In this document: piece by piece, positions 1 to 11,525 of the stretch
Numbering within the stretch: position 1 is the stretch's first letter
Layout of the letters: every line of letters begins with the position of its first letter
DNA from: Cherax quadricarinatus
Lineage: Eukaryota > Arthropoda > Malacostraca > Decapoda > Parastacidae
Direction of reading: 5' to 3'
DNA length: 64,000 nt
Assembly: GCF_038502225.1 (NCBI RefSeq)
Contig: NC_091374.1
Span: 2,245,550 to 2,309,549, forward strand
The notes under the pieces: model-generated
Told to the model about the DNA's origin: nothing
Seen by the model: the letters and a program-made list of their open reading frames with translations, nothing else
Databases searched by the model: none
Program-made: the position numbers and the translations under genes

Positions 1-1990
1 GTCTTGATAGCTGAGTGATGTCTTGATGTCTGGGTGATGTCTTGATGTCTGGGTGATGTCTTGATATCTGGGTGATGTCTTGATAGCTGGGTGATGTCTT
101 GATGGCTGGGTGATGTCTTGATGGCTGGGTGATGTCTTGATAGCTGGGTGATGTCTTGATGGCTGGGTGATGTCTTGATGATGTCTTGATAGCTGGGTGA
201 TGTCTTGATAGCTGGGTGATGTCTTGATGGCTGGGTGATGTCTTGATGTCTGGGTGATGTCTTGATGGCTGGGTGATGTCTTGATGTCTGGGTGATGTCT
301 TGATGGCTGGGTGATGTCTTGATGTCTGGGTGATGTCTTGATGGCTGGGTGATGTCTTGATGTCTGGGTGATGTCTTGATGGCTGGGTGATGTCTTGATG
401 TCTGGGTGATGTCTTGATAGCTGGGTGATGTCTTGATGGCTGGGTGATGTCTTGATGTCTGGGTGATGTCTTGATGGCTGGGTGATGTCTTGATGTCTGG
501 GTGATGTCATTATGGCTGGGTGATGTCTTGATGTCTGGGTGATGTCTTGGTGGCTCGGTGATGTCTTGATGTCTGGGTGATGTCTTGATGGCTGGGTGAT
601 GTCTTGATGTCTGGGTGATGTCTTGATGGCTGGGTGATGTCTTGATGTCTGGGTGATGTCTTGATGGCTGGGTGATGTCTTGATGTCTGGGTGATGTCTT
701 GATGGCTGGGTGATGTCTTGATGTCTGGGTGATGTCTTGATGGCTGGGTGATGTCTTGATAGCTGGGTGATGGCTGGGTGATGTCTTGATGTCTGGGTGA
801 TGTCTTGATGGCTGGGTGATGTCTTGATAGCTGGGTGATGGCTGGGTGATGTCTTGATGTCTGGGTGATGTCTTGATGGCTGGGTGATGTCTTGATGTCT
901 GGGTGATGTCTTGATGTCTGGGTGATGTCATTATGGCTGGGTGATGTCTTGATGTCTGGGTGATGTCTTGGTGGCTGGGTGATGTCTTGATGTCTGGGTG
1001 ATGTCTTGATGGCTGGGTGATGTCTTGATGTCTGGGTGATTTCTTGATGGCTGGGTGATGTCTTGATGTCTGGGTGATGTCTTGATGGCTGGGTGATGTC
1101 TTGATGTCTGGGTGATGTCTTGATGGCTGGGTGATGTCTTGATGTCTGGGTGATGTCTTGATGGCTGGGTGATGTCTTGATAGCTGGGTGATGTCTTGAT
1201 GTCTGGGTGATGTCTTGATGGCTGGGTGATGTCTTGATGGCTGGGTGATGTCTTGATGTCTGGGTGATGTCTTGATGGCTGGGTGATGTCTTGATGTCTG
1301 GGTGATGTCTTGATGGCTGGGTGATGTCTTGATGTCTGGGTGATGTCTTGATGGCTGGGTGATGTCTTGATGTCTGGGTGATGTCTTGATGGCTGGGTGA
1401 TGTCTTGATAGCTGGGTGATGTCTTGATGTCTGGGTGATGTCTTGATGGCTGGGTGATGTCTTGATGGCTGGGTGATGTCTTGATATCTGGGTGATGTCT
1501 TGATGGCTGGGTGATGTCTTGATGTCTGGGTGATGTCTTGATGGCTGGGTGATGTCTTGATGTCTGGGTGATGTCTTGATGGCTGGGTGATGTCTTGATG
1601 GCTGGGTGATGTATTGATGTCTGGGTGATGTCTTGATGGCTGGGTGATGTCTTGATGTCTGGGTGATGTCTTGATGGCTGGGTGATGTCTTGATGGCTGG
1701 GTGATGTCTTGATGTCTGGGTGATGTCTTGATGGCTGGGTGATGTCTTGATGGCTGGGTGATGTCTTGATAGCTGGGTGATGTCTTGATGGCTGGGTGAT
1801 GTCTTGATGTCTGGGTGATGTCTTGATGGCTGGGTGATGTCTTGATGGCTGGGTGATGTCTTGATGTCTGGGTGATGTCTTGATGGCTGGGTGATGTCTT
1901 GATGTCTGGGTGATGTCTTGATGTCTGGGTGATGTCTTGATGGCTGGGTGATGTCTTGATGGCTGGGTGATGTCTTGATGGCTGGGTGAT
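1..1990. repeat. 19-bp minisatellite array, dimeric (left edge of window)
   Basis: About 104 head-to-tail copies of a 19-bp unit, gtcttgatggctgggtgat. A second version has gtctg in place of ggctg, and the two alternate over long stretches, so the real period is often 38 bp. Occasional copies have agctg, and a few units lose or change bases near 760-845. The array is cut by the window edge. No coding potential is supported. Confidence 0.97.
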
Positions 1991-2625
1991 GCCTTGATAG
2001 CCAGGTGCTGCCTTAATGGTCAGGTGTTGCCTTGATGGCAAGGTGCTGCCTTGATGGCCAGGTGTTGCCTTGATAGCCAGGTGCTGCCTTGATAGCCAGG
2101 TGCTGCCTTAATGGTCAGGTGTTGCCTTGATGGCAAGGTGCTGCCTTGATGGCCAGGTGCTGCCTTGATAGCCAGGTGCTGCCTTGATAGCCAGGTGCTG
2201 CCTTGATGGCCAGTCGCTCTCTTGATGGCCAGGTGTTGCCTTGATGGCCAGGTGTTGCCTTGATAGCCAGGTGCTGCCTTGATAGCCAGGTGCTGCCTTA
2301 ATGGTCAGGTGTTGCCTTGATGGCAAGGTGCTGCCTTGATGGCCAGGTGCTGCCTTGATAGCCAGGTGCTGCCTTGATAGCCAGGTGCTGCCTTGATGGC
2401 CAGGTGCTCTCTTAATGGTCAGGTGCTGCCTTGATGGCCAGGTGTTGCCTTGATGGCCAGGTGCTGCCTTGATGGCCAAGTACTGCCTTGATGGCTGGTT
2501 GATGCCTTGGTAGCAAGGTGCTGCCTTGGTGGGCAGGTGCTGCCTTGATGGCTGGGTGTTGCCTTGATGGCCAAGTATTGCCTTGATGGCCAGGTGCTGC
2601 CTTGATGGCCAAGTGCTGCCTTGAT
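1991..2625. repeat. Diverged 19-bp subfamily continuing the first array
   Basis: The 19-bp phase continues without a break, but the unit changes abruptly to gccttgatagccaggtgct and relatives (ggcca, ggtca, ggcaa versions). Blocks such as the run around 2010-2130 recur near 2265-2400, showing local duplication of multi-unit blocks. Because 3 x 19 bp equals 19 codons, the minus strand reads as a 19-residue repeat rich in H, Q, P and A. This is a by-product of the period and not evidence of a protein. Confidence 0.95.
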
Positions 2626-2870
2626 GCTGCCCCTGGGCTCTTGATAATGAGAATTGGAGCTACTCATTAGCAAGTCAGCTGGGACCTGATGATGGTCCTG
2701 AACGGGTCGAAACATCGTCTGAGTTTTTCCCCCTCCCACTCGGTGTTCGAACGAACCGGAGTCCGAACAACATTATTCAGAAAAAAGTGAATAGTAAACT
2801 AGTCAGTCCGAACGCACAGGCTTGGTTACAATTTACTTGTAATAAAGTTGGTAGAATTACCGACAATATG
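2626..2870. other. Low-copy spacer with decayed dispersed repeat
   Basis: Non-tandem sequence between the first array and the fold-back element. It holds a hammerhead-like core (2686-2719) and otherwise nothing I recognise. Confidence 0.6.
2686..2719 (+). ncRNA. Hammerhead-ribozyme-like core, GUC class
   Basis: CTGATGA at 2686-2692 fits the first conserved box of hammerhead ribozymes. GGTCC (2694-2698) pairs with GGGTC (2704-2708) as stem II with two G-U pairs and a TGAAC loop. GAAA follows at 2709-2712. A and C (2712-2713) can pair with G and T (2717-2718) as a two-base-pair stem III, and C2719 then completes a GUC cleavage triplet. I could not find a convincing stem I, so this is either a decayed copy or chance. 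Hammerheads with tiny stem III are known from retroelements; activity here is inference. Confidence 0.4.
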
Positions 2871-2912
2871 TATAGTAAAAGGACACAAGTGCAACTAATG
2901 TGACATTTATTG

Positions 2913-2949
2913 TGGCAACGTTTCGCTCTCCAGGAGCTTTATCAAGCCA
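2913..2949 (-). ncRNA. Decayed hammerhead-like motif, left arm of fold-back
   Basis: Minus-strand copy of the motif at 3418-3454. GCCA/TGGC (2913-2916 with 2946-2949) is stem I. GCTC/GAGC (2934-2937 with 2925-2928) is stem II, and GAAA is at 2921-2924. The first box reads TTGATAA instead of CTGANGA, with two changed core positions, so it is probably inactive. Confidence 0.4.
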
Positions 2950-3037
2950 TTACAAACAATACATGGACACAGAGGGTATATAAAGGCTCAGAGTGAGGTG
3001 TAATACTAGTGAGGTACCATTTTGATGTTCACTCGTG

Positions 3038-3077
<40 letters not shown>

Positions 3078-3154
3078 TAGTGGTGGTAGTGACAAAAGTA
3101 ATACAATATGGTATGCTCTACCATATTGTATTACTTTTGTCACTACCACCACTA

Positions 3155-3197
<43 letters not shown>

Positions 3198-3200
3198 CAT

Positions 3201-3300
<100 letters not shown>

Positions 3301-3301
3301 G

Positions 3302-3332
<31 letters not shown>

Positions 3333-3417
3333 TAGTGAACATCGATATGGTACCTCACTAGTATTGCACCTCACTCTGAGCCTTTATATACCCTCTGTGT
3401 CCATATATTGTTTGTAA

Positions 3418-3454
3418 TGGCTTGATAAAGCTCCTGGAGAGCGAAACGTTGCCA
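3418..3454 (+). ncRNA. Decayed hammerhead-like motif, right arm of fold-back
   Basis: TGGC (3418-3421) pairs with GCCA (3451-3454) in the stem I position. The first box is TTGATAA (3422-3428; consensus CTGANGA). GCTC (3430-3433) and GAGC (3439-3442) form stem II around CTGGA, and GAAA is at 3443-3446, followed by CGTT. CAATAAA follows, as in the copies near 33.2 kb. The architecture is kept but two core bases are lost. Confidence 0.42.
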
Positions 3455-3496
3455 CAATAAATGTCACATTAGTTGCACTTGTGTCCTTTTACTATA

Positions 3497-3758
3497 CAAT
3501 TCACTTGTAAAAATGAACTTTACACTTAAACCCTCTTTGAAAAGTGCTCTGAAGTGACCTCTGACATTGACCTGACTCTCAGAGACTTCTGAAAGAGTCA
3601 GTTCAACATCCTCCAGTCTATGAGACTAGTAATTAAAGCTTGGCAAATACCGTTTTGGGTATCAAACTTTTCGCAGTTCAACCACCACCTAGGAACCAGT
3701 TAATTAAGGTTAGACACCGAGGTTACACTGTATGTTAATTGTCAGCTAACTCGGGGTA
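3497..3758. other. Unannotated low-copy spacer
   Basis: Non-tandem sequence between the fold-back element and the 76-bp array. I see no gene, RNA or recognisable element. Confidence 0.5.
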
Positions 3759-4275
3759 GTTAACATCAGAACGATGTGTTCAGTACCTGAGAGGAGATCA
3801 GCATCCCGTGGCACAGATGTTGATCCAAGTTAACATCATCAGAACGATGTGTCGTTCAATACCTGAGAGGAGATCAGCATCCCGTGGCACAGATGTTGAT
3901 CCAAGTTAACATCATCAGAACGATGTGTCGTTCAACACCTGAGAGGAGATCAGCATCCCGTGGCACAGATGTTGATCCAAGTTAACATCATCAGAACGAT
4001 GTGTCGTTCAATACCTGAGAGGAGATCAGCATCCCGTGGCACAGATGTTGATCCAAGTTAACATCATCAGAACCATGTGTCGTTCAACACCTGAGAGGAG
4101 ATCAGCATCCCGTGGCACAGATGTTGATCCAAGTTAACATCATCAGAACGATGTGTCGTTCAACACCTGAGAGATCAGCATCCCGTGGCACAGATGTTGA
4201 TCCAAGTTAACATCATCAGAACGATGTGTCGTTCAATACCTGAGAGGAGATCAGCATCCCGTGGCACAGATGTTG
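3759..4275. repeat. 76-bp minisatellite array
   Basis: About seven near-identical 76-bp units beginning gttaacatcatcagaacg and ending gttgatccaa. The first unit is 70 bp and the sixth loses several bases (gagagatcagc). Spacing of the gttaac landmark (3829, 3905, 3981) fixes the period. The last unit runs directly into a CA-rich tract. Confidence 0.97.
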
Positions 4276-4424
4276 ACACAGAACACACACATACACACAC
4301 CCACACACACACACAGCCTCTCACTCTTCAAACACCGACAAGACAGACAATGGGACAACGAAGAGTCATACAAACACACACACACACATACAACGACAGA
4401 CAAACAGACAAACACACGCCAATG
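4276..4424. repeat. Compound CA-rich microsatellite
   Basis: Two (AC)n blocks (about 4280-4314 and 4372-4390) with interspersed ACAG/CAAA motifs. It grows directly from the end of the 76-bp array. Confidence 0.9.
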
Positions 4425-4664
4425 GTGTCTGGGCTCCAGTGTACAAAAAAAAACACCATTCATTTTAGCATTGTAAAACAAACGAGTTGAAATGATATTG
4501 ACCAGTTAAATAAGGTTACTATCAGTAGGTTAGCAAGGAAATCGTCAGTCAGTACGAGGAATAGAATTTTGATCTCCAACAACCTGATTGATCACAGACC
4601 TCTTATTAATACACAGTGTGTGTTTGTTGATAAAAGGATTGATAATGTTTGTTTTGAGAACACG

Positions 4665-4690
4665 TTTCGCCCACCAGGGGCCTTTATCAC
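4665..4690 (-). ncRNA. Decayed hammerhead-like motif
   Basis: On the minus strand, GTGATAA (4684-4690) stands in the CTGANGA position. GCCC (4678-4681) pairs with GGGC (4669-4672) around CTGGT, and GAAA (4665-4668) follows, then CGTG. The stem II sequence differs from the other copies but is still paired. Core changes at two positions make activity unlikely. Confidence 0.35.
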
Positions 4691-5549
4691 TTGATGTTAT
4701 ATATTTTTTTGCTAACACGCCCTCCTTATATACCAAAAAAAGTTATTATTATTATTCTGCGTGTATTTTCCTTCCTTGTTTATGTGTAAGTGTTGTGTGA
4801 GGTTGGCTACCTGGTGTTCTTAATTACATACAGGTAGTGATGGTGCAGTCTAGCCTTAACTCTCAAACAAACTCTGGCCCTCTTAAATTATTCTAGCAGT
4901 ATCTACACTAAATCCTTCATCGTCTTCATTAAGCACTATATTTGGTGGGGCTAGCATGCTCCCTACCCTCTTGCTAGCCTGTTCTAACCTCCCTCCTATC
5001 CTCCAATGTCCGTCTCCCCACACTGCTGCCGTACACACCACCCCACACCTACCCCATTACTATCCACACTCACGTATAGCTAGTGGTTTCTAACCACTGG
5101 CTATAGGTGCACTTGATTGTCTGGCTGTTCACTAGCCATTTATTCAGTATGTCGTAGAAAGTGAAGTTGGTTCTGAAGACGCCTGGAAGCAGTAAGAGCA
5201 GCCTCTGTCGTTCTTATGAAGCTTCTGTTATTGTTCAGTATCTCTATCTACGCGGCCATTGTCTATCCAAGACAACACTGTCTTCAAGACACTTCAGATT
5301 CCATTATCTTTCTTACCTCTTTCTTTCCTAATATCTCAATCTCGCTTTTTTAATTACCTTCCCTTCTTTATACCCCCCTCATCCTTACATCTTCATCCCT
5401 CATTCTTCCAGCTATCCTGGGCGATGGTAATTCCCAGGTGATGGGAACTCCAGCTCTGCTGGAACGAGCTGTTTAAAGTTGTTGCAGTTGTTCAGCCCTT
5501 AGTGGGAGATTTGATGACATCCTCATCACCCTACTGAAGTCTCTCAGCT

Positions 5550-5614
5550 TAGATTTTCGTTACACAGGGTGTAACGAAAATCTACATGGATTTTCAAGTG
5601 TGAAAATCCATGTA
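5550..5614. other. Two adjacent perfect hairpins
   Basis: The first hairpin has a 16-bp stem (5550-5565 with 5569-5584) and a 3-base loop (agg). The second has a 14-bp stem, tacatggattttca at 5583-5596 with its reverse complement at 5601-5614, and a 4-base loop. They share two bases at the junction. The arms are related through the word gattttc/gaaaatc, suggesting origin by nested inverted duplication. Confidence 0.85.
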
Positions 5615-5705
5615 TTTTAGCTAAAAAGTAAGGTTTGTTTGAAAAGTGCTCTAATCACCCTGTGTGATGGAACACAGGGTATGTTCCTTACACAGGGTGG
5701 CTTTT

Positions 5706-6832
5706 GTTTACACTGTATAACTATCATACAAAATAGTGTAGCAACACACTGCTGGTGTTCCCACAATGTAACTATCATATAGAATAGTGTAGCAACACTG
5801 CTGGTGTTCCCACAATGTAACTATCATATAGAATAGTGTAGCAACACTGCTGGTGTTCCCACAATGTAACTATCATATAGAATAGTGTAGCAACACTGCT
5901 GGTGTTCCCACAATGTAACTATCATATAGAATAGTGTAGTAACACTGCTGGTGTTCCCACAATGTAACTATCATATAGAATAGTGTAGCAACACTGCTGG
6001 TGTCCCCACAATGTAACTATCATATAAAATAGTGTAGCAACACTGCTGGTGTTCCCGCAATGTAACTATCATATAGAATAGTGTAGCAACACTGCTGGTG
6101 TTCCCACAATGTAACTATCATATAGAATAGTGTAGCAAAACTGCTGGTGTTCCCACAATGTAACTATCATACAGAATAGTGTAGCAACACTGCTGGTGTT
6201 CCCACAATGTAACTATCATATAGAATAGTGTAGCAACACTGCTGGTGTTCCCACAATGTAACTATCATATAGAATAGTGTAGTAACACTGCTGGTGTTCC
6301 CACAATGTAACTATCATATAGAATAGTGTAGCAACACTGCTGGTGTTCCCGCAATGTAACTATCATATAGAATAGTGTAGCAACACTGCTGGTGTTCCCA
6401 CAATGTAACTATCATATAGAATAGTGTAGCAACACTGCTGGTGTTCCCGCAATGTAACTATCATATAGAATAGTGTAGCAACACTGCTGGTGTTCCCACA
6501 ATGTAACTATCATATAGAATAGTGTAGCAACACTGCTGGTGTTCCCACAATGTAACTATCATATAGAATAGTGTAGCAACACTGCTGGTGTTCCCACAAT
6601 GTAACTATCATATAGAATAGTGTAGCAACACTGCTGGTGTTCCCACAATGTAACTATCATACAGAATAGTGTAGCAACACTGCTGGTGTTCCCACAATGT
6701 AACTATCATACAGAATAGTGTAGCAACACTGCTGGTGTTCCCACAATGTAACTATCATACAGAATAGTGTAGCAACATTGCTGGTGTTTCCACAGTGTAA
6801 ATCTCATATAAAATAGGGTAGCCACACACTGG
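5706..6832. repeat. 49-bp minisatellite array
   Basis: About 23 copies of a 49-bp unit with the landmarks tgtaactatcatatagaa and cactgctggtgttcccac. Spacing of tgtaa (5767, 5816) gives the period. Copies are nearly identical inside the array and diverge at both ends (5706-5765 and 6770-6832), the usual pattern for homogenisation by unequal exchange. Confidence 0.97.
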
Positions 6833-7599
6833 TAATAAAATACATCTCATCTGTAGCCACGACCAACCGTGGCTACACGACTTCACCAAAATTGGTCCGT
6901 GGACAACCATGCGTGTCTGGGTTAATCTCCAGTATATTGGTGGTGGAGAGGTGATTACTCTGCTCTGGAGAGGTGGGGTAGAGGCCGCTGGAGGCTGGAG
7001 CAGGCTGGAGGTAATACTTTACACTGGTGCTGGATCACGGCCACTCCACTCATCAACAACACATGCAAGCAGAAGAGGGTTTTGGCTGACAGATGTTCGC
7101 CTCTACCCTTTCCTTCCACCCCTCTTCCCCTATATTTTACCCCCCTCTCTCTATCAATGTCGTTTTAGCTCTCTTATCGCTACGTCCACCAGTCTCCTCT
7201 CTCTTCTTCCGTTCGTTATTCTGTGTTGATTGTGAACGATACGGCATGTGCATGGTAATGCAGTGGTGTGGAGAATCACTCTCTCTCTCTCTCTCTCTTA
7301 TTTTTGCAAGTAATTGTAATCTGTACGTCAGGACGGGTTGTAAAGTCTCCTAAGATATTACTCTTGTTTCATATTCCATGTTTTAGTTTCCCTGTTGTTT
7401 TATGCTCCCTGTTCAGTGATCCCTGTCCGATGCTCCCTGTTGTTCTATGCTCCCTGTTGCTCTATGCTCCCTGTTCTATGCTCCCTGCTGTTTCATTCTC
7501 TGCGTCCGCTTAATTATTCACACAATCAGATCATAATGGAGTGACAGCCACGTTATACAGGGTCATTACGAAGTCTGTACCGTCTTAAAGCCTCTTTCA

Positions 7600-7810
7600 C
7601 CTTGTTCCAATGTGTGAAGCTGAAATATGAGCCGTTTGTGCAACATCTGCTAGTCTTTATTGAGGTAAAACGTTTCGCCAGCCAGTGGCTTCTTCAGTAC
7701 AGCACAGAGAAAAAAGGTGGAGGAGAATGAGGAAATCAGTCCCTCAGCCTGGATTCGATGTGTTCAGGCCATCAGTCTTGAGTACAGTACAGCATATGCT
7801 GGGAGAAGTG
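7600..7810 (-). mobile_element. Dispersed repeat of the GAAACGTT (hammerhead-bearing) family
   Basis: The minus strand matches the layout of the copies near 32.6 and 33.1 kb. It has a segment related to ctcaagattgatggactg, then cacatcgaatcc, then a gagggactgattt run, an optional purine-rich stretch, CTGAAGAAGCC and GCGAAACG, and finally CTCAATAAAGAC. No protein is encoded. I infer a terminal fragment of a retroelement, possibly Penelope-like. Confidence 0.6.
7673..7697 (-). ncRNA. Hammerhead-like motif with intact CTGANGA box
   Basis: On the minus strand, CTGAAGA (7691-7697) fits the first box. GCCA (7686-7689) and TGGC (7677-7680) form stem II around CTGGC, and GAAA is at 7673-7676, followed by CGTTTTACC and CTCAATAAAG. 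A GTA/TAC stem I is possible only with one extra T, so pairing there is weaker than in the copies at 12.6 and 33.2 kb. Confidence 0.45.
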
Positions 7811-8221
7811 ACTTACATACTGTATTCAGGTGAGTAGTAGCAGTAGGTGGAAGTAGAGTCACCAGTGGATAAATTCCCTAGTGTAGGTAGGTCATGCCTC
7901 CTCATCTTCCACTGTACACAATGATGTACTGGTGTTGAATAGGAAGGTTTATCATCCTATTCTCAGTGAATAGGGCGTGTTAGCACTCTGGAATAGGTAC
8001 AGGGCGTAACCCATCTTAGGTAGGTGATGATATTGTGTTCCCGCCCAACCCCACCCATTCTCACCCATCCTCGCTCATCCCCAGGACTTGTAGATCAGGC
8101 TTTGTGCAGAGGCAACGTTTTGCCCCTTGCAAAGCCCTGAATAAGTTCTACACGGGGGGGAAACGTCGTCTGTGTTTGGGGGTCATACCTGATTGCCATA
8201 CCCATTTTCCATGCGGGTTGA

Positions 8222-8655
8222 AAGCACTCCATGCTACACATTCTGAGTGTGAGGCACTCTGAGTGTGTACCACTCTGAGTGAAGGTGTCTTACAGTGTGG
8301 CACTGAGTGCTGGTATAGTGCGGCACTCTGAGTGAAGGTGTCTTACAGTGTGGCACTCTGAGTGAAGGGGTCTTACAGTGCGGCACTGAGTGCTAGTATA
8401 GTGTGGCACTCTGAGTGAAGGTGTCTTACAGTGTGGCACTCTGAGTGAAGGTGTCTTACAGTGTGGCACGCTGAGTGAAGGTGTCTTACAATGTGGCACT
8501 GAGTGCTGGTATAGCGTGACACTCTGAGTGAAGGTGTCTTACAGTGTGACACTGAGTGAAGGTGTCTTACAGTGTGGCACTCTGAGTGAAGGTGTCTTAC
8601 AGCGTGGCACTGAGTGCTGGTATAGTGTGGCACTCTGAGTGAAGATGTCTTGGAT
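8222..8655. repeat. 30-bp / 23-bp mixed minisatellite
   Basis: About 15 units mixing a 30-bp form (ctctgagtgaaggtgtctta then cagtgtgg) with a 23-bp form (cactgagtgctggtatagtg). The short form recurs every few long units, giving an irregular higher-order pattern. Confidence 0.95.
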
Positions 8656-9692
8656 AATAGTAGTGTAGACACACAATAGGTGCCTGGCAGGGTAACGTAG
8701 TGCCACTTTCACTGCCACTCCCTCAGTAATTGAGTGCCTCACCTGGCATTCCTCACCTGGGGATCAAATTATCGAAACAGTAATCAGTACGAAGGAAGAC
8801 GAGAAGATAAACATTGATGCTTGTAAGAAGGTCGTAAGATTTATCAGTCATCTTAAGTGTGTATGAGACGGTAAGACGGACGATCCTATAAGAGTGTATA
8901 AACTTTAACATGCTTCTGTGTCATACTTATGTGATGGGAGGGTAGTACCTCCCTGGATGGTTGCTGCCTACCATCTTGCTACCTGTGTTCCATACTTATG
9001 TGATAGAAGGATAGTACCTCCCATACTTATGTAAGTTTATTTAGGCACAGGTATACATAAGTACAATTATTATCCATAGTGTAAATCACCCCCGAGGATA
9101 ATCCAAAAAGTCAAAGTGACTTATTCCATTGGGGTCCTTGTGTAATGGGGTGGTAGTACCTCCCTGGATGATTGTTGTCTACCAGCCGTATTGTGTGGTG
9201 AGGGTAGAGCAGCAGCAGCAGCAGCAGCAGGAGGCCCTCAGGGCTTCTGGGTGTGGCGACGAAGGGGATAAATTGGATAAGCAGTGAATCTTGGGTGGAG
9301 TGTCTTTGAAGGGCCCTCCTGACTGGCCCTGTGTCCGGCGCCTCGCCCCGCCCTGCCTTCCTTTATTGACGCTACTAGTGATAGACTCGTCTTGTTTTCG
9401 TGGTCTTTACTTGCATCTAAGCATGATAGTTGGGTGTAGAGTGATAGCTTGGGTTGTTGGGAGGACCACTGGGAACAGAGGGAAGGGCAGGGTTTGGAGG
9501 ATAATGGAAGAGGGGTAGGCAGAAGAGACGCAGTTCTTCAGGGCAACTCTGAAGTACTTTCACACCAGGACACATCAAGAGACCAGCCGCCTGCACCACT
9601 TACCGTCTCTATCTTCTTCCGTCACAAGTGTCACATTGGCATTAAGTGTAGTGGTGGGTGAGGTCCCTCTGACGGGGGACTGAGGTAGTACA
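8656..9692. other. Low-copy spacer with dispersed repeats
   Basis: No gene recognised. A word gtagtacctccctggatg occurs near 8942 and again near 9152. A shortened version lies near 9012. The sequence between the last two (about 9026-9146) looks like a separate inserted dispersed repeat. An (AGC)8 microsatellite is at 9208-9231. Confidence 0.55.
9026..9146. mobile_element. Probable dispersed repeat, class unknown
   Basis: The segment from tttatttaggcacaggta to cattggggtccttg resembles a repeat I associate with decapod genomes. It splits what appears to be a duplicated word (gtagtacctccctgg) on either side. No terminal structure or coding region is visible, so the class is unknown. Confidence 0.4.
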
Positions 9693-11322
9693 CAGCACCG
9701 ACACAAGGATACTCCAGTGGTTGTTGGAGATAATGTCATCTGTGTCTCCACCAACACAAGGATGCTCCAGTGGTTGTTGGAGATAATGTCATCTGTGTCT
9801 CCACCAACACAAGGATGCTCCAGTGGCTGTTGGAGATAGTGTCGTCTGTGTCTCCACCAACACAAGGCTGATCCAGTGGTTGTTGGAGATATTAGTGTTG
9901 TCTGTGTCTCCACCAACACAAGGCTGATCCAGTGGTTGTTGGAGATAGTAGTGTTGTCTGTGCCTCCACCAACACAAGGATGCTCCAGTGGTTGTTGGAG
10001 ATAGTAGTGTTATCTGTGCCTCCACCAACACAAGGATGCTCCAGTGGTTGTTGGAGATGGTAGTGTTGTCTGTCTCCACCAACACACGGATGCTCCAGTG
10101 GTTGTTGGACATAGTAGTGTTGTCTGTGTCTCCACCAACACAAGGATGCTCCAGTGGTTGTTGGAGATGATAGTGTTGTCTGTGTCTCCACCAACACAAG
10201 GATGCTCCAGTGGTTGTTGGAGATAGTATTATCTCTGTCTCCACCAACACAAGGATGCTCCAGTGATTGTTGGAGATAGTAGTGTTGTCTGTGTCTCCAC
10301 CAACACAAGGATGCTCCAGTGGTTGTTGGAGATAGTATTATCTCTGTCTCCACCAACACAAGGATGCTCCGGTGGTTGCTGGAGATAGTAGTGTTGTCTG
10401 TGTCTCCACCAACACAAGGATGCTCCGGTGGTTGCTGGAGATAGTATTATCTCTGTCTCCACCAACACAAGGATGCTCTGGTGGTTGCTGGAGATAGTGT
10501 CGTCTGTGTCTCCACCAACACAAGGCTGATCCAGTGGTTGTTGGAGATAGTGTTGTCTGTGTCTCCACCAACACAAGGCTGATCCAGTGGTTGTTGGAGA
10601 TATTAGTGTTGCCTGTGTCTCCACCAACACAAGGCTGATCCAGTGGTTGTTGGAGATATTAGTGTTGTCTGTGTCTCCACCAACACAAGGCTGATCCAGT
10701 GGTTGTTGGAGATAGTAGTGTTGTCTGTGCCTCCACCAACACAAGGATGCTCCAGTGGTTGTTGGAGATAGTAGTGTTGTCTGTGCCTCCACCAACACAA
10801 GGATGCTCCGGTGGTTGCTGGAGATAGTATTATCTCTGTCTCCACCAACACAAGGATGCTCCGGTGGTTGGTGGAGATAGTATTATCTCTGTCTCCACCA
10901 ACACAAGGATGCTCCGGTGGTTGGTGGAGATAGTATTATCTCTGTCTCCACCAACACAAGGATGCTCCGGTGGTTGCTGGAGATAGTAGTGTTGTCTGTG
11001 TCTCCACCAACACAAGGATGCTCCAGTGGTTGTTGGAGATAGTAGTGTTGTCTGTGTCTCCACCAACACAAGGATGCTCCGGTGGTTGCTGGAGATAGTA
11101 GTGTTGTCTGTGTCTCCACCAACACAAGGATGCTCCAGTGGTTGCTGGAGATAGTAGTGTTGTCTGTGTCTCCACCAACACAAGGATGCTCCGGTGGTTG
11201 CTGGAGATAGTAGTGTTGTCTGTGTCTCCACCAACACAAGGATGCTCCAGTGGTTGCTGGAGATAGTAGTGTTGTCTGTGTCTCCACCAACACAAGGATG
11301 CTCCGGTGGTTGCTGGAGATAG
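9693..11322. repeat. 56-bp / 53-bp minisatellite array
   Basis: About 30 units with the constant core ctccaccaacacaaggatg and the half ctccagtggttgttggag. The variable part alternates between agatagtagtgttgtctg (56-bp form) and agatagtattatctctg (53-bp form). A sub-version with ggctgatccag is clustered near 9865-9935 and 10510-10695. Frames open on the minus strand are shadows. Confidence 0.97.
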
Positions 11323-11525
11323 CAGAGTGTAGTCTCACTCTCCACCATTCTTCAGAAAGTTGTATGTTCTACACAGTAAATTACGTAAATTGTTACCAGT
11401 AGAGTCAAACAGTGTGAGTTACATTTGGAGTCCTTAATCCCTACCTGAGCTGCCTAGATGTTACGTTCTACCACTCATTCTACTGAATTCAGCTCTCTTT
11501 ACGTTCGTCTTAAGGTGCCTTAACC

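Larger units (their letters stand above)
4425..5705. other. Low-copy spacer with one decayed hammerhead-like repeat and a hairpin pair
   Basis: No gene recognised. It contains the motif at 4665-4690, a short TTA run near 4742-4755, scattered C-rich pyrimidine sequence, and the back-to-back hairpins at 5550-5614. Short frames here have no recognisable domain. Confidence 0.6.
6833..8221. other. Low-copy spacer
   Basis: No gene recognised. It includes a 10-bp stem hairpin (6852-6861 with 6868-6877), a short (CT)n run near 7281-7299, a degenerate tctatgctccctgtt repeat (7390-7497), the dispersed repeat at 7600-7810, and a gaaacgtcgtctg word at 8160 that resembles the GAAA and GUC part of the hammerhead-like core at 2686 but lacks a good upstream box. 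Confidence 0.6.
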
